From an uncultured Flavobacteriales bacterium (lineage in GTDB: Bacteria; Bacteroidota; Bacteroidia; Flavobacteriales_D; Crocinitomicaceae): a stretch of DNA of 41,183 bases. Below the pieces are notes generated by a model. The model was not told the origin of the DNA and did no database searches. It was given only the letters and a program-made list of their open reading frames with translations. This document shows positions 1-8,760 of the stretch, in pieces (the stretch's first letter is position 1; every line of letters starts with the position of its first letter). Both the position numbers and the translations under genes were made by a program. Where the stretch lies: contig CALJKJ010000013.1 in assembly GCA_937973685.1 (NCBI GenBank), positions 1 through 41,183 on the forward strand, written 5' to 3'.

Positions 1-1629
1 GTTGCACAAGGTGTTCCTTTTGCACGTGAATACGGAGGTTTATTAGACAACCGTTCATTTGGTGGTACGCAAGTACAACGTACATTTTACGCTGCCGGTC
101 AAACAGGACAACAATTGTTATTAGGTGCTTATTCAGCACTTTCTCGTCAAACAGGTTTGGGACGTGTGAAAATGTACAACCGTCACGAAATGCTTGACTT
201 AGTAAAAGTTGATGGCAAAGCAAGAGGAATCATCGCACGTAACCTAGTTACTGGTGAACTAGAGCGCCATTCAGCACATGCGGTTATTATTGCATCGGGA
301 GGATACGGAAACGTATATTTCTTGTCAACAAATGCAATGGGAAGTAATGTTACTGCAGCTTGGAAAACACACAAACGTGGCGCACATTTCTCGAATCCAT
401 GCTTCGTACAAATTCACCCAACATGTATACCTGTTCACGGAACGAATCAATCAAAATTAACATTGATGTCTGAGTCGCTTCGTAATTCTGGTCGTATTTG
501 GGTGCCTAAGAAAATCGAAGATGCAGAAGCAATTCGTGCTGGGAAATTAAAACCTACTCAAATTGCAGAAGAAGATAGAGATTATTTCTTAGAAAGAAGA
601 TATCCAGCATTTGGTAACTTAGTTCCACGTGACGTAGCTTCTCGTGCTGCTAAAGAAAGATGTGACGCTGGTTATGGAATTGAAGCGAATGACACTAACG
701 AAGGTGTTTATTTGGACTTCTCTTCTGAAATTGTAGCAAAAGGTAAACAAGCAGCTTATGCAGCGGGTGACCACAATCCTTCAGATGCTAAAATCATTGA
801 ATTAGGTAAAAAATGGGTGGAAAGTAAATACGGAAACTTGTTCCAGATGTATGAAAAAATTACAGATGAGAACCCGTACGAAACACCAATGAAAATATAT
901 CCAGCTGTTCACTACACAATGGGTGGCGTATGGGTTGATTATAACTTACAATCATCTATTCCTGGTTGTTTCGTTGCAGGCGAAGCTAACTTCTCTGACC
1001 ACGGTGCAAACAGATTAGGTGCATCTGCCTTGATGCAAGGTTTAGCTGATGGCTATTTCGTGTTACCATACACTGTTTCTGATTATTTAGCGGATGAAAT
1101 TCGTACAGGTAAAATCGCAACGGATTCACCTGAGTTTGACGAAGCTGAAAATTCAGTAAGAGCTACTATCGATAAATTCTTGTCGAATAACGGATCTAGA
1201 TCAGTTGATTTCTTCCACAAACGTTTGGGATTAATCATGTGGAACAAGGTTGGTATGGCACGTAACGCAGCTGGATTGAAAGAAGCGATTACAGAAATTG
1301 CTGCTTTGAAAGAAGAGTTTTATGCTGATGTATTTGTTCCTGGTGATGCAAATGAGTTGAATCCTGAATTAGAAAAAGCGTTACGCGTAGCAGATTTCTT
1401 AGAATTAGGTCAATTAATGGCGCGTGATGCATTGATGCGTGAAGAATCTTGTGGAGGTCACTTCCGTGAAGAACACCAAGATGCAGAAGGTGAGACATTG
1501 CGTGATGATGAAAACTTCAAATTTGTAAGTGCTTGGGAATACAAAGGTTCTGACATTAATGAAGCAATCTTACACAAAGAGCCGTTGAATTATGAATTCA
1601 TTAAAATAGCAGCTAGAAATTATAAGTGA
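1..1629 (+). CDS. sdhA: Succinate dehydrogenase / fumarate reductase flavoprotein subunit, 5' partial
   Basis: This is the catalytic FAD subunit of complex II, which oxidises succinate to fumarate in the TCA cycle and passes electrons to SdhB. The reading frame is open from base 1 with no start, so the N-terminus and the first part of the FAD-binding fold lie outside the window; 542 residues are present. Visible family motifs are an HPT active-site segment (HPTCIP, from base 418), RDVASR containing the catalytic arginine, HYTMGG, and the FAD-contacting GEANFSDHGANRLGASA segment near base 979. The C-terminal helical domain ends in an aromatic and basic tail. sdhB follows after 39 bases, as in the sdhCAB operons of Bacteroidota; sdhC would lie upstream. 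Respiratory SdhA and anaerobic FrdA cannot be separated by sequence alone, but this branch is usually annotated as succinate dehydrogenase. Confidence 0.97.
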   Translation, partial: VAQGVPFAREYGGLLDNRSFGGTQVQRTFYAAGQTGQQLLLGAYSALSRQTGLGRVKMYNRHEMLDLVKVDGKARGIIARNLVTGELERHSAHAVIIASGGYGNVYFLSTNAMGSNVTAAWKTHKRGAHFSNPCFVQIHPTCIPVHGTNQSKLTLMSESLRNSGRIWVPKKIEDAEAIRAGKLKPTQIAEEDRDYFLERRYPAFGNLVPRDVASRAAKERCDAGYGIEANDTNEGVYLDFSSEIVAKGKQAAYAAGDHNPSDAKIIELGKKWVESKYGNLFQMYEKITDENPYETPMKIYPAVHYTMGGVWVDYNLQSSIPGCFVAGEANFSDHGANRLGASALMQGLADGYFVLPYTVSDYLADEIRTGKIATDSPEFDEAENSVRATIDKFLSNNGSRSVDFFHKRLGLIMWNKVGMARNAAGLKEAITEIAALKEEFYADVFVPGDANELNPELEKALRVADFLELGQLMARDALMREESCGGHFREEHQDAEGETLRDDENFKFVSAWEYKGSDINEAILHKEPLNYEFIKIAARNYK

Positions 1630-1668
1630 TTTCTTGTTTTCTAATAAAAAACTTTAAAACGATTTAAA

Positions 1669-2433
1669 ATGGCATCAAAAACAATCAATATAAACCTGAA
1701 AATATGGCGTCAAAAAAACGCTAATACAAAAGGTAAAATGGAAACATATAAATTAGATAATGTTTCTACTGACAGCTCATTTCTTGAAATGTTGGACCAA
1801 TTAAACGAACAATTAATTAATTCACGCATAGAGCCTATCGCATTTGATCACGATTGTCGTGAAGGAATTTGTGGAAGTTGTTCGTTGTACATTAATGGTG
1901 AAGCTCACGGACCAGATAGAGCTGTAACTACCTGTCAATTACACATGCGTAAATTCAAAGATGGTGAAACTATTTATGTTGAACCATGGAGAGCAAAAGC
2001 ATTCCCTGTAATCAAAGATTTAGTAGTTGACCGCTCAGCATTTGATCGCATTCAACAAGCTGGTGGATTCGTTTCAGTGAACACATCTGGAAAAACAATG
2101 GATGCAAATGCTATTCCAATTGGAAAAGCGGATGCAGATAAAGCATTTGAAGCTGCAACATGTATTGGATGTGGCGCTTGTGTTGCCTCGTGTAAAAATG
2201 CTTCTGCGATGTTATTTGTTTCTGCAAAAGTATCTCAATTAGCATTGTTGCCACAAGGTCAAGTGGAAGCACAACAACGTGTGTTAAACATGGTGAAACA
2301 AATGGATGAAGAAGGTTTTGGTAATTGTACAAACACTGGAGCTTGTGCGGTAGAATGTCCAAAAGAAATCTCGTTAGAAAATATTGCACGCATGAATCGT
2401 GAGTACTTAAAAGCGATCGTTTCAGCAGAATAA
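1669..2433 (+). CDS. sdhB: Succinate dehydrogenase / fumarate reductase iron-sulfur subunit
   Basis: This 254-residue protein carries electrons from the SdhA flavin to quinone through three iron-sulfur centres. The N-terminal half is a plant-type ferredoxin fold with the [2Fe-2S] ligands in DCREGICGSCSLY and a fourth cysteine in TTCQLH. The C-terminal half has two cysteine clusters, CIGCGACVASC and CTNTGACAVECPK, for the [4Fe-4S] and [3Fe-4S] centres. The length and cysteine pattern match the Bacteroidota/Epsilonproteobacteria type B enzymes. The chosen ATG is 39 bases after the sdhA stop, with no better start nearby, so the two genes are probably cotranscribed. A good intrinsic terminator follows 24 bases after the stop, which makes this the last gene of the operon. 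Confidence 0.97.
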   Translation: MASKTININLKIWRQKNANTKGKMETYKLDNVSTDSSFLEMLDQLNEQLINSRIEPIAFDHDCREGICGSCSLYINGEAHGPDRAVTTCQLHMRKFKDGETIYVEPWRAKAFPVIKDLVVDRSAFDRIQQAGGFVSVNTSGKTMDANAIPIGKADADKAFEAATCIGCGACVASCKNASAMLFVSAKVSQLALLPQGQVEAQQRVLNMVKQMDEEGFGNCTNTGACAVECPKEISLENIARMNREYLKAIVSAE

Positions 2434-2457
2434 ATCTAATATAAACAATGCAGAAAT

Positions 2458-2481
2458 GGGTGGGATTTCTCACCCTTTTTT
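2458..2481 (+). terminator. Intrinsic terminator after sdhB
   Basis: A 7-bp stem, GGGTGGG (2458-2464) with CTCACCC (2469-2475), closes an ATTT loop with one G-T wobble. A run of six T follows. It ends the sdh operon. Confidence 0.85.
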
Positions 2482-2554
2482 ATTTTCCAAAAATTTATTT
2501 TTATAGTTAAATAAGTTTTTTTAAATTTAGCAGAACATTAATATAAACTTAAAT

Positions 2555-4285
2555 ATGAAAAAACTATTACTTACGCTAAGTCTCGCAATTGGCGCGACTA
2601 TTTCGTTTGGTCAGGTTATCTTTTCGGTTGAAGAGCCTGCTGCCATTCAAGGTTTAAAATCGTTTACCAGCAATGGTGATGGTTCTGGCTGGGGTTTAAC
2701 AACATTAGTAGGTCAGCCAATTGTGTTGGATACAATTGCTATCATGAACGATGGTAGTACCGGTTTAAACGCACAAGGATTGCCTAATTCGTTACACGGA
2801 TGTGATTCTTTGGGAGTAAACAATTTAACTGGTAAAATAGCCTTGATTTATAGAAACACATGTACGTTTGGACAAAAAGCTTTGTTTGCACAAGCGCATG
2901 GAGCAGTTGCTGTTATTATCGTAAACAGAGAGGAAGCTCTGATAAACATGAGTGGTGGTACTGAAGGTGCATCCGTTACTATTCCTGTGATTTTTATCAA
3001 AAAGTCAGATGGTGATGCTATTCGAACTACAATCGAAGGAGGAACTACTGTAGTTGGATTAATCGGTGATAAAACAGGTTTGTTTGCTAATGACGTTTCT
3101 ATTTATGACAACCGTGCAATCAGAGCTGATTATGGCTCAAAACCATTGCCGTTAGCTCAAAACGCAAGTGAATTTTCTGTTCCTTTCGGAGGATGGGTGT
3201 TCAATTACGGTCAAGATGCTCAAAACAATGTTCGAATGACAACTACTGTTGTTAAAAATGGTACAACATTATACACACAAACTTCAGCTGGATCAACAAT
3301 TAATGCGGGTGATTCATTGTACTTTACTACTCCTACATTCTCACAAGCATCTTATACAGCTGGGGAATATGAAGTTACATATGCGATTGCAATGGATAGT
3401 ACTGATTTGTACCCTGCTGATAATATTTCAACTTACAAATTTAGTTTAGGTGATTTGTGGTCATTGGATCACTTGGACACTGCAACTACCGTTAATGTTG
3501 ATGGTTACTACCGTTCTAACACACTCCCTTCAAGTACATTTGAAACGTGTATCGCATTGAAAGATGCTAATGCAGGTCGTATTGCTACAAACGGTGCTTA
3601 TTTTGGTGGTTTAGCAATTGCAGTTGCAGATACCGCTACATTATCATTAACTGGACAAGCTGTTGATTTAACTATTTATGAGTGGAATGATGCAGATGTA
3701 ACAACAGCGTCAACAGCTATATCTAATATCAATGCCGTAGCAACAGGAACATATGAATACTTATCAAATGATACGGAGCAAACTATTTTCATTCCGTTAA
3801 TGGATCCGCCAGTATTTACATTCCAAAATAATCAACAATATTTAGCTTGTATCACAACGTATGAACCTAAATTATACTTAGCATACTCAACGAAAGATTA
3901 TTACGATGAAAACACTGCTAATGATAATTTAATTCGTTTCCCTCACCGTCCTGATGGAGGTGCATTTGTTATGGGTGGTTTTGGAATTACTTCAGCATTA
4001 GCATTTAACACTTCTGACAACCTTTCTGTTGCAGAAAACAATGTAGAAGCTGCTGCTTTCCCTAATCCATCTACAGATGTTATCACTGTTAAATTAAACG
4101 CAACCGGAAACGCAACATTATCGATTACTGACATTGCTGGTCGTTTAATTTCAACACAAACAATTAAAGTGAACAATGGACAATTCACAACAAATGTTGC
4201 TGGAATGAACAATGGAACATATGTGTTTGCATTAGACTTTGAAAATGGCGCTAAAAGCCGTTTCAATGTTGTTGTAACAAAATAA
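2555..4285 (+). CDS. Secreted PA-domain protein with T9SS type A sorting domain
   Basis: This 576-residue protein has a clear Sec signal peptide (KKLLLTLSLAIGATISFGQ, cleavage near residue 20). Residues of roughly 75-165 resemble a protease-associated (PA) domain: a core stating 'GKIALIYRNTCTFGQKALFAQ', then an AVAVIIVN strand and an IPVIFI strand. No peptidase active site is visible, so the PA domain may serve in binding or protein-protein contact. A beta-rich middle follows, and residues from about 498 form a T9SS type A sorting domain (FPNPSTDVITV near its start, basic end FNVVVTK). The protein is therefore expected to cross the outer membrane and be released or anchored to the surface. 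It stands alone between two terminators. Its substrate and role are unknown. Confidence 0.88.
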   Translation: MKKLLLTLSLAIGATISFGQVIFSVEEPAAIQGLKSFTSNGDGSGWGLTTLVGQPIVLDTIAIMNDGSTGLNAQGLPNSLHGCDSLGVNNLTGKIALIYRNTCTFGQKALFAQAHGAVAVIIVNREEALINMSGGTEGASVTIPVIFIKKSDGDAIRTTIEGGTTVVGLIGDKTGLFANDVSIYDNRAIRADYGSKPLPLAQNASEFSVPFGGWVFNYGQDAQNNVRMTTTVVKNGTTLYTQTSAGSTINAGDSLYFTTPTFSQASYTAGEYEVTYAIAMDSTDLYPADNISTYKFSLGDLWSLDHLDTATTVNVDGYYRSNTLPSSTFETCIALKDANAGRIATNGAYFGGLAIAVADTATLSLTGQAVDLTIYEWNDADVTTASTAISNINAVATGTYEYLSNDTEQTIFIPLMDPPVFTFQNNQQYLACITTYEPKLYLAYSTKDYYDENTANDNLIRFPHRPDGGAFVMGGFGITSALAFNTSDNLSVAENNVEAAAFPNPSTDVITVKLNATGNATLSITDIAGRLISTQTIKVNNGQFTTNVAGMNNGTYVFALDFENGAKSRFNVVVTK

Positions 4286-4306
4286 TATTATACAATTGAA
4301 AATTAA

Positions 4307-4333
4307 CCTCGCTTGAAAAAGCGGGGTTTTTTT
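4307..4333 (+). terminator. Intrinsic terminator between convergent genes, possibly bidirectional
   Basis: Stem CCTCGCTT (4307-4314) pairs with AAGCGGGG (4319-4326) around a GAAA loop with one wobble pair, followed by seven T. On the minus strand the same hairpin is followed by TTAATTTT, so it may also serve the histidine kinase gene, whose stop codon lies inside the T-tract. Confidence 0.88.
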
Positions 4334-7300
4334 ATGCTTGGTTAGTAGGAAAAACAAGCATGAAGGTCGTGCCACTTTCTGATGTGGTCTCAACAGTAAT
4401 AGTTCCTTGGTGACCTGATATTAGTTGTTTTACCAAAGCTAATCCCAAGCCAGTTCCTGTACTTTTAGTGGTGAAATATGGTTCAAAAATTGTGTCTAAC
4501 TGTTCGTCAGGTATCCCGTTACCATTGTCTTTTATGCGAATGATTATCGTGCCAACTTGTTGTTCAAAGTCAATAGAAATAATTGCCTTTTTTCCGAAAT
4601 CAACAGCTTGAATACTATTCGCAAACAAATTATTAAAAACCCGTATCAACTGAGTGCTATCCCCATCAATAATGATAGAGCTAGAAGGTGTTGTTAAATT
4701 AAAATCTACAACATGTTCCGATTCAAATATTTGTGCAACTCCCTGTACAAGTTCAAACAAGGAAACTGGTTCTAATTTTGGATCTGGAAATTGAGCAAAA
4801 CTAGAAAAAGCATTTGCTATATCTGCTAAAGAATCAATTTGTTCAACTATTGACCGAGTAACTTGCTGTATTTTCTGTTTCGCATCTGGATCCGTTGGAT
4901 CAAATACACGCTCCAATTGTTGGATTCTTAATTTCATTGGTGTTAACGGATTCTTGATTTCATGCGCTACCTGCTTCGCCATTTCGCGCCATGCTCCTTC
5001 GCGCTCTGATTGAGCAAGAAGAACAGCTGCAGCTTCTAAATCTGCTAATTTACGATTATAGGCAGCTAACAAATCACCAATTTCATCATCGGCTTCATAA
5101 GTAATTGGCTGATTACTTTTTCCAAATGCTACACGATTAAAATGTTTCTGAATCATTCGTAAAGGTGCTGTTATCCAAGATGAAATTGCAATAGCACCTA
5201 CGATTGACACAACAAGTAATAACATGAATACATTTATTATTGCAATAAAAAACTGCTGAATCTGATTTTCAAAGAGTGTTTGTTGATCAAAATGCTGAAC
5301 ATTTAAGTAACCAAAAACACTTTTATTATGGTCGTATAATGGAATGTATGCCGATAAATAAGTTAAATTTCCTATTGTTTCTGTTTGGATATGAGCAACA
5401 GACTTATTTGTTTTTAAAGCGAAAAAAGCTGCAGGATGAATGTTCTTGCTTAATAATCCTTTTGAAAAAATTACTGGTCGTGAACTACCTTGTAACCCTC
5501 CATTCACATCGTAATAATTTAAATCCGTCATGTATATATCTGACCATAACTGCAACTGATAATTACGTGCATCTATTGTTCCATAATGAAATAATTTATT
5601 ACTTGTATGGGTGGACAATTGTTTGGATAACGAGCGTGCTTTTTCAAGCACCAAATCTGACGTGTATTCCTTGTATTGTTGTGTAACAAATGAACTACTC
5701 GCAACACTAAACCCAATCAAAGAAAGCACGACCAAACCAACCATGACGAATTGAATTTTTGTAGATAATGACGTGTTTTTTCGATATATTTTAATTGCAT
5801 TAAAAAATAAAACACGAATTACCAACAATAAAAACCCATAACCAATCATCAAAAATGCACCAGCGGTAATGTTGTTAATAAAACTTGGATTGGGAATGGA
5901 TAATACAACTACGTTATCAGGTGAACGTTGAAAAATGTAATGGGAATAACCTTCAAAATTCAACCATTTTCCTCGAGCTTCTTTCGCCGTTAAAAACGAA
6001 TGATCGTATAACGGAAAGTTATAATCTCCAAAATTATTCGTTAATCGGTGTTGGTAATAGCTAGCAAAAGAATATGCTGCTAATGATTCGAACACATTCG
6101 TTTGATCCGAAATTAATAAGCGAGGGAAACCGATTTCTTCGGGAAGTTGTTTCGATTTTAACGTCCCAAAAAGCACACTATCTTTTGTTGCAGTTAATGG
6201 GATTTTAAACAAATAATTTAACTGTTGGGCATTGTCTTTAATGTAAAATAAATTAGGCGATATTTCAGATTGCTCACTATGAAATTGAAGTAATTCATCT
6301 AGTTCAATTCGTGATGTTCCATAGATCAATTCTTGATCGTTTTTACCAAAAATATAGCAATCAATCGCATACCTTTCCCAAAACTCCGTAAACACGTTAT
6401 CGTCTAGCTGTTCTTTTAATTCCGTAAATGACAATGCGCGTGTAAATGACAATTGTTGCAGTGACTTCGCAATTGATAAAAACTCAACTTCGGTTGCAAT
6501 ATCACGATTGTCAGATAATTCATTTGCGTAAAGAATTCGTGTTGTTCGTTCTTTTTCCAATGCTTCAAATTGCAACTTGTAAGCCGTAACAATTGCAAAA
6601 AAAAGCAAGGTGATTAGTACAGAAGTTGCTGACCATTTTTCGGAAAAAACAAAACTTATTAATAGAATAATCAACGCAAAAATTCCAGAAAATATAAGTG
6701 ATAAAACTTCACTTTCATAAACTAAAATCAGCACCAAAAATGCACCAAAAAATGAAGCGGAAAACAGTAATAAAAAACGCCAAAAATTCATGGAATTTGC
6801 TTTCCAAAATAATGCAACTTTATGTGCGATAAAAACAAAAATCAATCCTCCTATTCCAATTATTAATAAAATAATAATGCTTAAAAAGTTCAGTTGAAAC
6901 AACTCGTTTAGTTGTAAATTGATACTTGAATTTTCAATAATTATATGTGCAATAATTGGGAAAAAACAAATGGTGGCTGACAACAAAAGAACAGAAAATC
7001 CGATTTTAAATCGCTTATTTATTTTATCAATTTTGACTTTATTACATGTTATTAAAATAAGTATCGCTGTGTATATCCATAAAATAAAAGCAGCTAAATT
7101 TGGAATAAATTCATTCACTGCAAACACCCGTACATCAAATATAGCTGCGCCAGTAGAAGTGGTTAAAAAAGGAAGTTTATACGCTATTAATCGCAAAATT
7201 AATGTGAATAAAGCGAAAAAAACTAATTGTTTGTTTGATTTCAATTGCCTCAAAGTCCATGACCATAGCACTAAAAACAAGAATAACACACAAACAAATA

Positions 7301-7916
7301 TCAAAGTAGATTGTAGCGATCGACCTGTTTGATTTGATGTTTTGTGCAAACTAAAAACAGCTTTTCCACGATTATTTTTAACAACATAACCTGTTGAAAA
7401 ATCTTGGCGAATGGTTGCGTCAATTTGGTCAAATGGTTCAAAAAAACCTGACTGTAAAAATTCGTTTTCAAAAGGATAAACATGTTGTAATCCGAAGGTA
7501 ACTACAAAGGTAAAGTTGTCGGTTGAATCAACAGAAGAGTAGTACCAACCATTATTTGAAAAGAATGCTTTTTGATCATTTTTTTTAGCCGCGATTACAG
7601 AGGAAAAAGCAAAAGAATTCGTGTTCCAAAAACAAAGCGAATCACCTTTAAAAACATGTAAAAAAAAGTTGTTTTTTTGTTGAAAATACGTGCGTTTAAA
7701 AGTAGCTTTTTTAGAGGTGTTCCAATCTTTTTTAACGGCAGATAAAAATTGTTTACTTGCTAATTCTTGCTTGGAAAAATTAGTTTGAAAATGGTTATAA
7801 AGTCCGTTGGAAGAAGTAATATTTGGCGTTAATAAATACAATAAAAAAACACTTCCAAATAAAAAAAGAAGTAAGTGAATGTGTCTTTTAATGAATCGCT
7901 TTAATCGCTTAAACAT
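4332..7916 (-). CDS. Very large multi-membrane-span sensor histidine kinase (NtrY-like)
   Basis: This 1194-residue inner-membrane sensor kinase has a first membrane segment at about residues 14-31, then an extracytoplasmic stretch, then a block of about eight hydrophobic segments at roughly 200-450. A second extracytoplasmic region leads to three more hydrophobic segments (about 680-930). A HAMP-like linker is followed by the phosphoacceptor H-box AHEIKNPLTP with His985. The ATPase domain shows an N-box (NNLFANSIQA), DNGNGIP and a G2 box, TGTGLGLALV. The NPLTP form of the H-box resembles NtrY-type kinases. No receiver domain is attached and no response regulator gene is adjacent, so the partner and signal are unknown. 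The ATG overlaps the end of udk by 16 bases, implying translational coupling. Confidence 0.93.
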   Translation of the reverse strand: MFKRLKRFIKRHIHLLLFLFGSVFLLYLLTPNITSSNGLYNHFQTNFSKQELASKQFLSAVKKDWNTSKKATFKRTYFQQKNNFFLHVFKGDSLCFWNTNSFAFSSVIAAKKNDQKAFFSNNGWYYSSVDSTDNFTFVVTFGLQHVYPFENEFLQSGFFEPFDQIDATIRQDFSTGYVVKNNRGKAVFSLHKTSNQTGRSLQSTLIFVCVLFLFLVLWSWTLRQLKSNKQLVFFALFTLILRLIAYKLPFLTTSTGAAIFDVRVFAVNEFIPNLAAFILWIYTAILILITCNKVKIDKINKRFKIGFSVLLLSATICFFPIIAHIIIENSSINLQLNELFQLNFLSIIILLIIGIGGLIFVFIAHKVALFWKANSMNFWRFLLLFSASFFGAFLVLILVYESEVLSLIFSGIFALIILLISFVFSEKWSATSVLITLLFFAIVTAYKLQFEALEKERTTRILYANELSDNRDIATEVEFLSIAKSLQQLSFTRALSFTELKEQLDDNVFTEFWERYAIDCYIFGKNDQELIYGTSRIELDELLQFHSEQSEISPNLFYIKDNAQQLNYLFKIPLTATKDSVLFGTLKSKQLPEEIGFPRLLISDQTNVFESLAAYSFASYYQHRLTNNFGDYNFPLYDHSFLTAKEARGKWLNFEGYSHYIFQRSPDNVVVLSIPNPSFINNITAGAFLMIGYGFLLLVIRVLFFNAIKIYRKNTSLSTKIQFVMVGLVVLSLIGFSVASSSFVTQQYKEYTSDLVLEKARSLSKQLSTHTSNKLFHYGTIDARNYQLQLWSDIYMTDLNYYDVNGGLQGSSRPVIFSKGLLSKNIHPAAFFALKTNKSVAHIQTETIGNLTYLSAYIPLYDHNKSVFGYLNVQHFDQQTLFENQIQQFFIAIINVFMLLLVVSIVGAIAISSWITAPLRMIQKHFNRVAFGKSNQPITYEADDEIGDLLAAYNRKLADLEAAAVLLAQSEREGAWREMAKQVAHEIKNPLTPMKLRIQQLERVFDPTDPDAKQKIQQVTRSIVEQIDSLADIANAFSSFAQFPDPKLEPVSLFELVQGVAQIFESEHVVDFNLTTPSSSIIIDGDSTQLIRVFNNLFANSIQAVDFGKKAIISIDFEQQVGTIIIRIKDNGNGIPDEQLDTIFEPYFTTKSTGTGLGLALVKQLISGHQGTITVETTSESGTTFMLVFPTNQA

Positions 7917-8521
7917 GAAATTTTTGGCGTCAAGACCTTTAATAAACGTTCAAATTCTTGATCCGCTTGATGGTCGTTGTTAAAAATAAAATCCGCTTCA
8001 TTGACATACGGCAACAAGTAGTTTTGATAACAAGGTGTCACATGATTTTGCCACTGATATAAAATAGCATCGCGGGAGTAACCTCTCGATTCTTGATCTC
8101 GATACAAACGTCTATCTAACTGAACATCGTGATCAACATCCATAAAAATAGTGAACTCGAGTAAATTGCGCACTTCGTGGTACTCAAACAAAAACAAGCC
8201 CTCAACGATAATGATTGGAGCAGGATCCAACGTAATCAACACATTCTTACCAGGAGGAGCATTAAAATGATATTCCTTCACTTCTATAGACTCGCCTTGT
8301 TGTAATTTGGTCAAATCTTGCGCCAATTTATGTCGGTCCAAAGCTGTAGGTAAATCAAAATTAATTGCACCGTTTTCGTCAACAAATTGTTCTTCTATCG
8401 GTAAATAATAATTATCCATCGAAAAAACAGTTGGTTTTATCTCACCAAAATGAGTTGCTAACCGTCTTAAAAGTGTCGTTTTTCCTGAGCCACTACCTCC
8501 ACAAATACCAATAATCATCAA
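7901..8521 (-). CDS. udk: Uridine kinase
   Basis: This 206-residue P-loop kinase phosphorylates uridine and cytidine to UMP/CMP in pyrimidine salvage. The Walker A sequence GGSGSGKTT occupies residues 8-16, the substrate region contains FSMDNYYLP, and IIIVEGLFLF is the usual Walker B strand of the uridine kinase/PRK family. An arginine-rich lid (DRRLYRDQESRGYSR) follows. The length matches bacterial Udk. It is the first gene of a minus-strand pair with the histidine kinase, which overlaps its 3' end. A TATGTTTG box lies about 50 bases upstream of the start. Confidence 0.92.
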   Translation of the reverse strand: MMIIGICGGSGSGKTTLLRRLATHFGEIKPTVFSMDNYYLPIEEQFVDENGAINFDLPTALDRHKLAQDLTKLQQGESIEVKEYHFNAPPGKNVLITLDPAPIIIVEGLFLFEYHEVRNLLEFTIFMDVDHDVQLDRRLYRDQESRGYSRDAILYQWQNHVTPCYQNYLLPYVNEADFIFNNDHQADQEFERLLKVLTPKISCLSD

Positions 8522-8570
8522 TCGGAAATTCTATTTTCATGCAAAAACAAATGAGCGCTTTTGCTTTGTA

Positions 8571-8578
8571 CAAACATA
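8571..8578 (-). promoter_or_regulatory. Candidate -7 box for udk and histidine kinase genes
   Basis: Read on the minus strand this is TATGTTTG, a full match to the Bacteroidota -7 consensus TAnnTTTG, 50 bases before the udk start. No clear -33 element was found, so the call rests on the -7 box and its position. The rest of the 239-bp gap between udk and the protease gene shows only AT-rich sequence and a weaker plus-strand TAAATTTA at 8677. Confidence 0.45.
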
Positions 8579-8760
8579 TAAAAAAGCAATGAAAGAGAAC
8601 GAATAAAAAATTGGAATGAAAAAGTGCGTTAACTGTATTTCATCAAAAGTTATCATTCAAATTAAAAAATCTTGTTTAAATTTATCGTTTATATGTTGTT
8701 TTGGTTTGAAAATTTAACAAGCTAGATAACATCTATTTTAAGCTATTAACACGAATTAGA

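Noticed and set aside
11..40. CACGTG-containing sequence near base 26 (and others near 632, 15050 and 24350) as further parS sites.
   Set aside because: They keep only the central hexamer and differ from the consensus at several outer positions, unlike the three sites around mnmG.
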